In this document: piece by piece, positions 1-8,128 of the stretch
How the letters are laid out: each line of letters opens with the position of its first letter
Numbering within the stretch: the stretch's first letter is position 1
Assembly (NCBI GenBank): GCA_049644265.1
Contig: JBARRO010000061.1
Span: 1-10,882, forward strand
Direction: 5' to 3'
DNA: 10,882 bases
Source of the DNA: JBARRO01 sp049644265
Lineage (GTDB): Bacteria > Bacteroidota > Ignavibacteria > UBA10030
Notes under the pieces: model-generated
Databases searched by the model: none
The model's input: only the letters and a program-made list of their open reading frames with translations
Told to the model about the DNA's origin: nothing
Program-made: the position numbers and the translations under genes

Positions 1-1426
1 TGTCGGGTATACCATCACCGGTGAACTGGTCAGTCAAACCACTGTACACGACGCCGGCATAAGAGGAATACATACGCGTGGTTGATTGAATGTCGCCCGA
101 GGCAGCGTTTGTTGTGATGCCATCAGGCGAAGAAATAAAGAGTGTTCCCGCGGAATCGAGCTTAAATGTCCCCGCGCCAAAAATTTTGTGACCGTTGCAA
201 TGCAGATGCCCTTGGACGGTGAGTGTCTTTCCGGAAAGATTGATGTCTCCGTTCGTCAGATCGAAGCGGCCTGCGCCGGCAGGGAATGTGTAGTCAGCAT
301 CCAGCAAGAATCCAGCGGCGTTGTCGAAAGACACGACTCCCATGATGTCTCCGAATGCAGGCCAGAAATTGCTCTCCGTGATTGTGAGAGTTCCCCTGCT
401 GGCAACATCGACTATTGCAGCGAGGATTCCCCCGGCTGACAGCGTGAAGCGCGCATCAGCTCCTATAATGACTTTCGATCCCACTCCGCTTACAATCCAC
501 TGAGAGCTCAGTGTCACTGAAGTCGTATTCCGGACAATGTAGAGTTGGTTATCTTTTGAAAAATCCTCAGGATGGGTTCCTGAGCCGTCAAGATTGCTTC
601 CCCAGTTGGCCGGATCATTGACGGGGCCTGTTCCATCGAAATAGAGAGGCGGAGGCGGCAACGCGTCAATCCATCTTGTCGCCATTCTTAGGCCTCCCAA
701 ACTGAACGTGGGGGCAGTCGCAGTCCCATTCTGAACCAACGCCATCCTGTTGATGACAGGAAAGTCTGCCGTTGATTCAGTGTAGTTGTGGATAATGGGA
801 TTTGCGTCTTCTGTTAATCCGCCGAGAGGTGGATTGACCCAGAGACTCAGGCGTGCGTCATTCGTTGCGGCCGTGCCGAAATCGTATTTGGAGACGACGA
901 GGTAGGTTGTTCCGAACGTGAATTTATCCACCGCATAGAGCTTGTTGCTCACGCTCATCCCAAGTCCAAGATTGAACGCGTTTGTACTGCCGTTTGAAGT
1001 ATCCTTCCGGATCCACATTCTCCATCGATTGTGTGTATCCATATCGCGACCAACCCAAACGTAGTCACCGGCTTCTGTTGCGGAATCCACCTTGATCAAG
1101 AATGCAAAGTAGACGAAGCCCGAAGACACATCTTTCACCGTTGTCTCTGCATCTTGTCCGCCGCCGGTCAGAAATGCGACGTTCCCGTTGCCAGACTCGA
1201 TATAGCCGGGATAAACCAGGGCGGGGGATCTTACGGAGATATAGGGGAAACCCTGAGTTGAGCCAATGGAAAGAGGACCGGCCGGGATGTCTCTCCATCC
1301 CGACAGTGTGGCAATGTTGCTTGCAGTGTCCTTGAAAGTCTCCTGGAATAACAGTTGGGCTGATGCAGTAGTCAGGGAGATGGCGATGAGCAGGACGGTC
1401 TTAGTTACAGCGGTGGGTGGTTTCAT
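1..1426 (-). CDS. Large exported surface protein, partial (C-terminus beyond window)
   Basis: I read this frame codon by codon from the ATG at 1426 to the window edge and found 475 codons without a stop, so it is an open gene truncated by the window. Residues 1-24 form a signal peptide (basic start, then LLIAISLTTASAQ). Residues about 25-250 are rich in beta strands and resemble concanavalin/LamG-like jelly-roll modules of FCB-group surface proteins, ending in a GGLRMATRWIDAL-type strand and a PPPP linker near residue 255. From about 260 onward, short strand-turn repeats rich in G, T, S and N (for example VSGVGSKVIIGADARFTLS and GHLHCNGHKIFGAGTFKLD) suggest a beta-solenoid. No catalytic residues are recognisable. 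It follows the PorV/PorQ-like gene by 90 bases and may be T9SS cargo, but any sorting domain would lie outside the window. No clear Shine-Dalgarno precedes the ATG. The function is unknown; adhesion or glycan contact is a guess. Confidence 0.82.
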   Translation of the reverse strand, partial: MKPPTAVTKTVLLIAISLTTASAQLLFQETFKDTASNIATLSGWRDIPAGPLSIGSTQGFPYISVRSPALVYPGYIESGNGNVAFLTGGGQDAETTVKDVSSGFVYFAFLIKVDSATEAGDYVWVGRDMDTHNRWRMWIRKDTSNGSTNAFNLGLGMSVSNKLYAVDKFTFGTTYLVVSKYDFGTAATNDARLSLWVNPPLGGLTEDANPIIHNYTESTADFPVINRMALVQNGTATAPTFSLGGLRMATRWIDALPPPPLYFDGTGPVNDPANWGSNLDGSGTHPEDFSKDNQLYIVRNTTSVTLSSQWIVSGVGSKVIIGADARFTLSAGGILAAIVDVASRGTLTITESNFWPAFGDIMGVVSFDNAAGFLLDADYTFPAGAGRFDLTNGDINLSGKTLTVQGHLHCNGHKIFGAGTFKLDSAGTLFISSPDGITTNAASGDIQSTTRMYSSYAGVVYSGLTDQFTGDGIPD

Positions 1427-1462
1427 GATTGATTCACGGTAGTAGGGGATCGATGAATATCA

Positions 1463-1475
1463 CGGCAGTGTGCCG
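1463..1475. repeat. Small inverted repeat between porV-like gene and next gene
   Basis: CGGCA and TGCCG form a perfect 5-base-pair stem around a 3-base loop in the 90-base gap between the PorV/PorQ-like stop and the next ATG. No T-run follows on the minus strand, so a strong intrinsic terminator is unlikely. It could be a processing or attenuation hairpin, or chance. Confidence 0.25.
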
Positions 1476-1516
1476 GGAGTCGAGCAAACCACGGTGTCAT
1501 AGTCGTTCTGGAAAAT

Positions 1517-2590
1517 TCAAAATCCGCATCCAATTGTAATGACACTGACAGAGTTGAATCGGCCTAAGTTCAGATATGCAAAATCTGCCTTCAGTGTGAG
1601 CCCATCCTCGATGGCACATTGCGTGCCGACGCCAAACGTGTAGCTCTCTTCGTCATAATTGAACCGATACCCCGCGCGGACAAACAGGATTGAATAAGCG
1701 AAGTACTCAAGGCCGAGGTTTGCTTTTTCAGGCCCATCATTGGGCTTTACGTATTCGCAGACGACCGTCATGCGGTGTTGGGTTTCCGTTGAAAAAGGGA
1801 TAATGTCGTACGCTGTCCCAAGAATCAGCATCATCGGCATCTTCACTTTCACCGCAGCCTGGGCAATTCGTCCTCGATATGACAAGAACTCGCCGTCCGG
1901 TCCGAAGTTCTTTCCCAGCATCGAGATCCTCAGGCTTCCGATTCCCGTCCAGTACAATGTGCCGACATCGACTGCCCAACTTTTCATCTTGGCATCGTCA
2001 ATTTGTTGCTGCATGTATCGAATGGTCCCACCGACCTGGAGAAAGTTGGTTATCTGACGTGCATAGAGAAACCCTGCAGAGAAATCTGAGGCTGTGAATG
2101 TTCCCAACCCTTCGGTAATCGGCACAATGCCGAGGTCACCGACATCCGCGACCTCCGTTCGAATCATTCTTCCATAATCCAGATAGAGACAGTGCACACC
2201 GATCGTCCCCATCGAGCCAAGGTTTTGGACGACTGAAAGTGTGTTGTATTGAATATCTGCCACCCAGTTCATCGAGGAGAATTGTATGTCCGTGCCTGCC
2301 ACATCGACGGCGGACGCAGGGTTATTGAGCGCGGCATTGGCGTTGCCATAGCTGACTGCCGCCTTCACTCCTCCCATCGCCGCGCCGCGAGCGTCAGTCG
2401 GGAGCTTGAGGAATTGCCAGCCGGCGGCACCCACCCGGCTGAGCTCCAACGGTTCAACGCCCGAACCGACTTCGTTTGTAGGGACCTGTGCCCAACAATC
2501 GTCGAGGAGAGCCAGGGTGAGCAAGAGCACTACGGCAACACAACCGTTGACTGATTTCAATTCCGTTCTACTTAATTTGTTCTGATGCAC
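1517..2590 (-). CDS. PorV/PorQ-type outer-membrane beta-barrel protein
   Basis: The 357-residue product has an N-terminal signal peptide (hydrophobic run about residues 17-34, ending CWAQ). The conserved opening of the PorV/PorQ (UPF0164-like) family follows: FLKLPTDARGAAMGGVKAAV at about 60-79, then NANAALNNPASA at about 83-94. The rest is alternating hydrophobic strands ending in the aromatic GCGF, as expected for an outer-membrane barrel of FadL-like fold. In the T9SS, PorV binds C-terminal sorting domains and shuttles cargo to the attachment complex; other members are uncharacterised. The first possible start is GTG at 2590, 8 bases after the upstream stop; no ATG occurs before the conserved region. 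TTG at 2560 would give a more typical signal peptide. Neither has a strong ribosome binding site. The gene sits directly downstream of a protein with a T9SS-like C-terminus, a plausible client. The family call is firm; the exact role is inferred. Confidence 0.88.
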   Translation of the reverse strand: MHQNKLSRTELKSVNGCVAVVLLLTLALLDDCWAQVPTNEVGSGVEPLELSRVGAAGWQFLKLPTDARGAAMGGVKAAVSYGNANAALNNPASAVDVAGTDIQFSSMNWVADIQYNTLSVVQNLGSMGTIGVHCLYLDYGRMIRTEVADVGDLGIVPITEGLGTFTASDFSAGFLYARQITNFLQVGGTIRYMQQQIDDAKMKSWAVDVGTLYWTGIGSLRISMLGKNFGPDGEFLSYRGRIAQAAVKVKMPMMLILGTAYDIIPFSTETQHRMTVVCEYVKPNDGPEKANLGLEYFAYSILFVRAGYRFNYDEESYTFGVGTQCAIEDGLTLKADFAYLNLGRFNSVSVITIGCGF

Positions 2591-2598
2591 TGTGTCGG

Positions 2599-4650
2599 TT
2601 ACTTAATGATTGCAAACTTTCCAATGGATGTCTCCGCTTCGTGCCCGGGAACGTGAGATTCAATGTAATAGATGTAGATCCCAGGCTGCACATTTTGAGC
2701 AAAGTCGGTCAACATGTAGTCTTTTCCACGTTGAGAACCCCATGTCTCTATGCCGCCACCGCTTGTATGCTCGAGCGTTCTCACCAGGTCCAGAGCAATC
2801 GTATAGATGCGGATCGTGCACAGAGCCGGAATGTTCACGAACGCAAGACGTTTGTACTCCATCGTTTCAGCAAACCCGCTGACCTGCCGGAATGGGTTTG
2901 GCACAACAAGGACGTCGCTTTGGTTATTTGACGGCTTTGGCTCCGCTGACACCGAAAAGAATGTGTAGCCCGTCATCCCGCTTTCATTTCCCCTGGTATC
3001 AATACTTGTCACACAGTATCGATACGGCACGTTTGGCGTTGCCCGGACGAAATACGAGACGTGTGGATTGCCATCTGCACCCGGGACAATCAAAGAATCT
3101 GCCGCTGTAGCAGTCACAGAATCGATCAGTTTCCACGGGCCTTCGATGGAATAGGCCGATTGGTAAATCCTGTACGCCGCAAAATCGGCTTGTCGTGTTT
3201 GGGGGTCGACATATCCCTTGTGAACTGCTTGCCAGGTCAATTGAACGCCGGGTGTGCGTTCTCCATTGAGCGTTATTGCCGAAGCGACGGCTGTTAATTC
3301 ATTGGCATTGCCAACCCGGGGAGCGTCTGAAGGTGTTGGGGGAGGGACCGTTCCAATCGGAAATGTCCAACGATTACGGATGAGAGTCCGTGCGGCGCTG
3401 AAATTTTCCTTGACATTTTCTATTCCCTCGAGCTTGAATCTTCGTGCTGCCTCATATCCCCCAAGCATCGACACATTCCGGTCCATCTGACCTGCAACGA
3501 AAATTTCAAACCAATGGATCGATTCGCCTTTCTTGATATCGAACGGGCCAATACCATAGAAATAACAAGGGTTCCTTTCCCACTTGCTTCCCCCTCCGGC
3601 CACACCGGCCTCAGCAGCAGCGCGCCAACCGTAGTGGGGTTGTTCGTCCGACGTCATGAAATTTACCAGAGTGTCATATTGTCCCAGCACGTCGTACACT
3701 GATGGGCGACGCTCGAGAACATCGGCTTTTGAGTTCGTCGAGACGATCTTTCTCCAAATCTTCTTTTGCCCGAACTTGTTCGGCGGAAGCTCATCCATGT
3801 AGAAATTGTAAGCGTAGGCGTAAGGAGCATAGAGCTTGAAATCCGTCGAGCCCTGGATACCAATATTCCCCGGGTCTCCAGCATTCCCCGTTGAATCACC
3901 GGGCGGAATGGAATAGTCGGGCGGATCAGCGGTGGGGGGGAGGGAGGTGTCATCGTAGAATATGAATCCCAAAGTATCCCCCATCTGTGTATCCCATTCG
4001 TATTCCTTATCCCAGCCAACAGACGTTGATGGGGGGGCGTAAGGTCCGCTGGGTGTCACCATCCTGACGTAGTAGAAATCATTGAATGTTGTATCGTCCG
4101 TATTTGTCAGAGTGCATTCCATGATGATGAAGTCATCGTACTTTGGTTGGCTCCACACCCGGACGGTTCCTTTGAGTTCGTACTTCATGTGGCGATTTCC
4201 GGTGCCATCATACTGGTACGAGCCGATGGTTCCCTCGAGATATTCCTCTGCTTTCCCCGCGTTGATGAGGTTGTAGTTCTGTGTTACTGCTGTTTGGCTG
4301 ACTGCATAGACCTCCGAGCTATTGTAGAGCACGCTCCGGTAGTACCACGCCACGGGCTGACCAGCTACGAGGGCGCCGTTGTAAGTGAGAGTTGCGCCGA
4401 ATCCCCCGGCTGATTCGGATCGTGCGTTATAATTGCCAGGATACAGAGATTCCCAATCGTGCTCCCCGATCGTGGTTTCGCGGTCCAAAGCGCCATTCGG
4501 GAGACACTTGACCCAGTATTTTCCTCTTGTGAGCCTCTCAGGGTTGACGGCTTGAGCGAGAACGCCAGAAGTAACGAGGAGCAGGCATGCGACAACGAGC
4601 ATCAGCTCCCGGATGTTGTGTCGTTGCTTCCTTGTGATTCGTAAGTTCAT
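2599..4650 (-). CDS. Exported protein with FN3-like domain and T9SS-type C-terminal sorting domain
   Basis: The product is 683 residues. Residues 1-32 are a signal peptide (LMLVVACLLLVTSGVLA, then QA). Residues about 36-430 form a beta-rich region with many aromatic residues that I cannot assign to a named family. A PPPTP linker at about 436-440 leads to a fibronectin type III-like module at about 455-565 (VQLTWQAV, FAAYRIYQSA, YRYCVTSIDTRGNES). The last 105 residues match the FlgD-Ig/T9SS type A sorting pattern: VVPNPF at 582-587, CTIRIYTIALDLVRTLEH at about 611-628, VQPGIYIYYI at about 654-663, and a final GKFAIIK. The protein is therefore predicted to cross the outer membrane and remain at the cell surface or be released. 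Its ATG lies 4 bases after the receptor stop codon and its stop lies 8 bases before the PorV-like start, so the three genes are probably co-transcribed. It may be an accessory surface partner of the receptor, in the manner of a SusD-like lipoprotein, but it shows no SusD similarity. Confidence 0.85.
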   Translation of the reverse strand: MNLRITRKQRHNIRELMLVVACLLLVTSGVLAQAVNPERLTRGKYWVKCLPNGALDRETTIGEHDWESLYPGNYNARSESAGGFGATLTYNGALVAGQPVAWYYRSVLYNSSEVYAVSQTAVTQNYNLINAGKAEEYLEGTIGSYQYDGTGNRHMKYELKGTVRVWSQPKYDDFIIMECTLTNTDDTTFNDFYYVRMVTPSGPYAPPSTSVGWDKEYEWDTQMGDTLGFIFYDDTSLPPTADPPDYSIPPGDSTGNAGDPGNIGIQGSTDFKLYAPYAYAYNFYMDELPPNKFGQKKIWRKIVSTNSKADVLERRPSVYDVLGQYDTLVNFMTSDEQPHYGWRAAAEAGVAGGGSKWERNPCYFYGIGPFDIKKGESIHWFEIFVAGQMDRNVSMLGGYEAARRFKLEGIENVKENFSAARTLIRNRWTFPIGTVPPPTPSDAPRVGNANELTAVASAITLNGERTPGVQLTWQAVHKGYVDPQTRQADFAAYRIYQSAYSIEGPWKLIDSVTATAADSLIVPGADGNPHVSYFVRATPNVPYRYCVTSIDTRGNESGMTGYTFFSVSAEPKPSNNQSDVLVVPNPFRQVSGFAETMEYKRLAFVNIPALCTIRIYTIALDLVRTLEHTSGGGIETWGSQRGKDYMLTDFAQNVQPGIYIYYIESHVPGHEAETSIGKFAIIK

Positions 4651-4654
4651 TTTT

Positions 4655-7600
4655 CTAAAACTCGACCGTTGTGCCGAAGTAGATTTGTCGGGGGTTGTTT
4701 GTGTACCAATTCCATTCAGTGGGCTCTTTTGTGTTCTTGTTGAACGGCAGTGTTCCGTAGGTCATATAGTTATCAAGGTCCGAACCTGTCAGAAGTCGAA
4801 GGTGTCTGTTGTCGAACAGATTGGTAACCTGGATGAAGAGCTTTAGCGTCACATTGTCATTGAGGTGAATGTTTCTCGTCAAGTTAAGGTTCGTGTTCCA
4901 TCGGTCTTTCCAGCGCTGGTTGTTTGGATACTGCGTTCCAGTGTAGTCTGTCGCATACCATGTAAACTGGCTGCCCTGCGCCCAGCGCGTTGATACGCTT
5001 ACCATCCAATCCCCCAGCCCGTGAACACCGCCTAGCGTGGGTCCGAACGTCGATGGGCTCTTGACTGTGAGTTTCAATAGTGCCGAGTTGGTGGGATTCC
5101 AGAGGTCGTCGTCCGTGCCGATTCCGCCTCCGTCTGTGTTATTGGGCCCGGAATACCGATTTTCTGCGAGGGGGACACCAGACACCGCGGAGGGCTTGAA
5201 AATCCCGTTTGCATAGTATCGGCCTGAGGTGAGATAGGAGAGTGTATAGCCCAGGTCCAAATTCAGCCAATCCATTTGTGATCGAAGCGTTGCTTCCAAG
5301 CCCCGGACTTCAGCCCACGCACCGTTGACGGTGGTCATGAAATTTCCAATGTACACTCCTGGAATCCTGGTGTTGGCGACAAGGGGATCTCCATACAACT
5401 GGACATCAACATTGCCTCCTGTGGTTTTAATCACGCTCGCATTGCCTTCTCCTCCCTGGTCAATGCCGAGCGAGGTGAGATCTTTGGCACTCTTGTAGTA
5501 CATGACGACATCCAGTGAAAATACGTCCGCGATGTTTTGCACTATGCCTACTTCGTATTGCGTCATGCGTTCCCACGTAAGGCCTGGATTCCCAACTTTT
5601 GCTCCATAGTACCGGTAGGTTACCAGCAGCGTGTCTGGAAGGTTGTAGTCGGAAGTAATCAAACCCGCTCTCACCAAATCGCCCAGGTTGCCCGTTGCAG
5701 AAGTATCCGACCACACCACAGGGTTTGCCAGGATCTTGACCCACGCAGGGCGTTGATTGAAGACGCCAAACATGAAATGCAGCACGGTTGTCTCTGTTAT
5801 GGGATGTGATATGCCAAGCCGTGGGGAGAATGCCCAACGAAGCTTCGTCCTCGCGTATCCGGGACCAGAGCCGTCCTGTCTGAAACCGACGAGTCCCGTC
5901 CTTCCTGAATTCCCGACTGTATATTCGGACAGCATTAACGGATCAAAGAAATCCGAGGAGACTGTTTCATTCGCGTTGAAGAAATCCAACCTGACGCCTG
6001 CATTGAGGACCATGCCGCCAACTTCCACCTTGTCCTGTGCATACACCGCACCTTCATACGGCCTATGGACGATCGGCACGATGTCGTTCACCTGCACAAA
6101 GGTGGTTGAAGTCATGTTCCCTTCGTGCGTGAGCGTATGGATCTCATTCAGCGAGAACATCAATCCTGTTTTAATAAGGTGATTTCGTGCAATCTGGCTC
6201 GTCAGGTCTGCCTTCAAACTCTGGGTTCGCGTCTGTGATTCACTTCTCCAAATGTCGCCGGCGGATCCCCACCGGGATGCATTGAATAACAGGGAGGATG
6301 GAGGTTTGGCAAACGACGGAAGCATGATTCCGTATGCTTCGACGGAATCCGTCGGCAGGGGGAGACCATAGCTCCTGAAGTTTGCGGTCTGAGCCACTTC
6401 ACGAAAATCGAGGTGGTAGTCCATCTGTGTGTGCTGGAGCGCGACATTGAGGAAGGTGCGGTTGCTGAAGACCTGTGTCAACTTTGCCTGAACGTTGAGC
6501 ATTTGGGCGTATTCGGGAGGGCGCATCGATGACCCGTCACCAGCGCTTCCTCCGTTTGGCGCAACTCCCCAGAGCCAGAACTTGAAATTATCGTAGGGAT
6601 CGCTGATGTAAGAGAGACTCTGTGAAGCGATATCGGACGGATTGGTTTCAGAGGATTGGTATGTTGTTCTGGGATCTCCCGTGTTCACGAATTTTGTGAA
6701 CATGCCACTGAGGCTGATCGTGGTAGAGCCCAATGGAATCCATTCTAATGATCCCTGGTATGTCATGTCAGGATTGTATTTGAGAGCGGATGGATAGATA
6801 TTGACGCCTTCTTTAAACCTGCCGGAGAAGAGAAAATTCATGTTTTCAGACATCGGGCCGTAGAGAGTTAGTTCTCCTTCCCACTCCGCTCTCTTTGTGT
6901 AATCCATCTGCGGAAACCGGTTCTTGTCGTTCACAAATTGCTTCCACCAGTCGGCCTTCTGTTGTGGCGTCATTGAGGCGAACTTTCCGTCTCCCAAATT
7001 TCCCTTCTGTGCTTCGCCCGGTGTCATCCAAGGAGTCCGCCATGTCTTGGATGTGTCCCAGTACTCTGGGGTTGTCATGACCGTGTGAAACACATCGTTC
7101 TCGTCGAAGATATTTCTTCCCCAGTGGTACTTTCCTGCTGGGCGTTCCTTGTACGTCGCGGTGGCGTGAATCCGATCGGTGGCTCTCCGTGTCACGATGT
7201 TGACGATGGAACCATTTGCCTGGCCGTATTCCGCATTCCATCCCCCGGTGAGAACCTCCACCTCCTGGACCGTCGACATGTTCACACTCGAGAAGTTTGT
7301 GTTAGAAGCGACATCCCGTAAATCGATACCATCCATGCGAAAAGAAGCGTCGCCTCCGTAGCTTCCTCGAATGCCCCCGTTGATATTCGCGCCCAGTATA
7401 TCCCTGGCGATATCCTTGATGTCTTTTGCCCACGTATTGACGATCTCATCCCGGGAAATCGTTTCCTTGCTCGCCGTCAGATCGAGCTCGACCTTAGGTT
7501 TCACTGCGGTGATAACAAGCCCCTCGGTCGTCAACATTTCCTCCGACAACTCGAAGTCCAGGGCCGTCGTCTGGTCGGTGCGGACCGCCACATCGGTTTG

Positions 7601-7852
7601 GGTCAATTTGCCATACCCAAGTACTGATGCAGTCACGGAATACACACCCGGAGGAACATTCAGAATGAAGTATTCACCGCTCTCGTCCGTCGTAGCTCCC
7701 AGCGACGTTCCTTTGATCATGACGTTGGCCGATGGAATGCCCTCATTGGTTTTCTTGTCCCGGACGGTACCGGCAATCTTTCCGGTTATGCCGGCGTGGA
7801 GAACGGAGGAGAAAAGAAGCATGCTGACGAGGGCTACTGACCACTTCTTCAT
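4655..7852 (-). CDS. TonB-dependent outer-membrane receptor with carboxypeptidase-regulatory-like N-terminal domain
   Basis: I place the start at ATG 7852, giving 1065 residues, because it begins a clean signal peptide (MKKWSVALVSMLLFSSVLHA) with GGAG just upstream. The open frame extends to 7966, but the added 38 residues are not signal-like. Residues about 24-105 are a carboxypeptidase-regulatory-like beta-sandwich (GKIAGTVRDKKTNEGIPSAN, GATTDESGEYFILNVPPGVY). EGLVITA at about 110-116 may act as the TonB box. The plug follows at about 120-225, with FRMDGIDLRD, VQEVEVLTGGWNAEYGQANG and IVNIVTRRA. The remainder is a large beta-barrel ending in YFGTTVEF with a terminal Phe, typical of BAM-inserted outer-membrane proteins. 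Such receptors import bulky substrates using TonB-ExbBD energy. The overall build resembles SusC-like and other FCB-group receptors, but no SusD gene is adjacent. The substrate is unknown; upstream nag genes hint at amino-sugar oligomers. It heads a tightly spaced cluster. Confidence 0.93.
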   Translation of the reverse strand: MKKWSVALVSMLLFSSVLHAGITGKIAGTVRDKKTNEGIPSANVMIKGTSLGATTDESGEYFILNVPPGVYSVTASVLGYGKLTQTDVAVRTDQTTALDFELSEEMLTTEGLVITAVKPKVELDLTASKETISRDEIVNTWAKDIKDIARDILGANINGGIRGSYGGDASFRMDGIDLRDVASNTNFSSVNMSTVQEVEVLTGGWNAEYGQANGSIVNIVTRRATDRIHATATYKERPAGKYHWGRNIFDENDVFHTVMTTPEYWDTSKTWRTPWMTPGEAQKGNLGDGKFASMTPQQKADWWKQFVNDKNRFPQMDYTKRAEWEGELTLYGPMSENMNFLFSGRFKEGVNIYPSALKYNPDMTYQGSLEWIPLGSTTISLSGMFTKFVNTGDPRTTYQSSETNPSDIASQSLSYISDPYDNFKFWLWGVAPNGGSAGDGSSMRPPEYAQMLNVQAKLTQVFSNRTFLNVALQHTQMDYHLDFREVAQTANFRSYGLPLPTDSVEAYGIMLPSFAKPPSSLLFNASRWGSAGDIWRSESQTRTQSLKADLTSQIARNHLIKTGLMFSLNEIHTLTHEGNMTSTTFVQVNDIVPIVHRPYEGAVYAQDKVEVGGMVLNAGVRLDFFNANETVSSDFFDPLMLSEYTVGNSGRTGLVGFRQDGSGPGYARTKLRWAFSPRLGISHPITETTVLHFMFGVFNQRPAWVKILANPVVWSDTSATGNLGDLVRAGLITSDYNLPDTLLVTYRYYGAKVGNPGLTWERMTQYEVGIVQNIADVFSLDVVMYYKSAKDLTSLGIDQGGEGNASVIKTTGGNVDVQLYGDPLVANTRIPGVYIGNFMTTVNGAWAEVRGLEATLRSQMDWLNLDLGYTLSYLTSGRYYANGIFKPSAVSGVPLAENRYSGPNNTDGGGIGTDDDLWNPTNSALLKLTVKSPSTFGPTLGGVHGLGDWMVSVSTRWAQGSQFTWYATDYTGTQYPNNQRWKDRWNTNLNLTRNIHLNDNVTLKLFIQVTNLFDNRHLRLLTGSDLDNYMTYGTLPFNKNTKEPTEWNWYTNNPRQIYFGTTVEF

Positions 7853-8128
7853 GGCTCCGCCGTGGCGCCAGGCAGCTGCATTGCAGAGGTGAGTGTCTCT
7901 AGAGAAAGGAGGCCTCAGATAACCCAGAAGCAGGTGGGAGGTCGACCAATCAGTTGGTGATTCCATTTAGGTGTTCTCTCACAGTGAGAAATTGCTATTC
8001 CTCCGTCCCCACAATCTGTGACGAGCGCAATCCTCACGAAAGCAACCATACACTACGCCTGAATGCTTCTCCCGCGGGCCTGGAAGGTTGGCATCGGTGT
8101 CAACTCGCAAGAGGCGAATTCCCGTTCT
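7853..8128 (-). promoter_or_regulatory. Non-coding gap upstream of TonB receptor, probable promoter region
   Basis: This is the only gap above 100 bases between genes in the window, so a promoter for the envelope cluster probably lies here. I find no convincing -35/-10 pair, no Bacteroidetes-type TAnnTTTG box at a good spacing from TTG, and no terminator with a T-run after nagB. A minus-strand TAAATGG lies just downstream of the inverted repeat at 7977-7989 and is a weak -10 candidate. CCCGCGGG at 8071-8078 is a palindrome too short to act as a terminator alone. Confidence 0.35.
7977..7989. promoter_or_regulatory. Perfect 13-base inverted repeat, possible operator
   Basis: TCTCAC, one central base, then GTGAGA gives a perfect 6-base half-site palindrome 125 bases upstream of the receptor ATG. 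Its single-base centre makes it unsuitable as an RNA hairpin but suitable for a dimeric DNA-binding protein. No regulator gene is in the window to pair with it, and only one copy was noticed, so chance remains possible. Confidence 0.3.

Noticed and set aside
86..503. Plus-strand small genes near the window start
   Set aside because: They are antisense to the long exported protein, which reads without a stop from 1426 to the edge and has a signal peptide.
5757..6182. Plus-strand open frame of 141 codons
   Set aside because: It is antisense to the receptor barrel with no motif or ribosome binding site, and is explained by the codon pattern of the opposite strand.
6846..7241. Minus-strand open frame of 131 codons in another frame
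   Set aside because: It is inside the receptor gene; its composition is rich in Arg, His and Gly as expected of a shifted frame, and it shows no domain.
4655..7852. SusCD-type polysaccharide utilisation locus
   Set aside because: The receptor is SusC-like in its N-terminal domain, but the next gene has an FN3-like module and a T9SS-like C-terminus rather than SusD features or a lipobox.
7371..7892. Plus-strand open frame of 173 codons
   Set aside because: It lies wholly opposite the signal peptide, regulatory domain and plug of the TonB receptor, whose reading frame has clear family motifs. The translated product has no recognisable domain.
7853..7966. Extension of the receptor gene to an ATG at 7966
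   Set aside because: The 38 added residues are polar and uneven, and would bury the signal peptide that starts at 7852.
8071..8128. Terminator after nagB
   Set aside because: CCCGCGGG is a self-complementary octamer with no loop and no T-run. The TCGC/GCGA pair at about 8105-8117 makes only a 4-base-pair stem.
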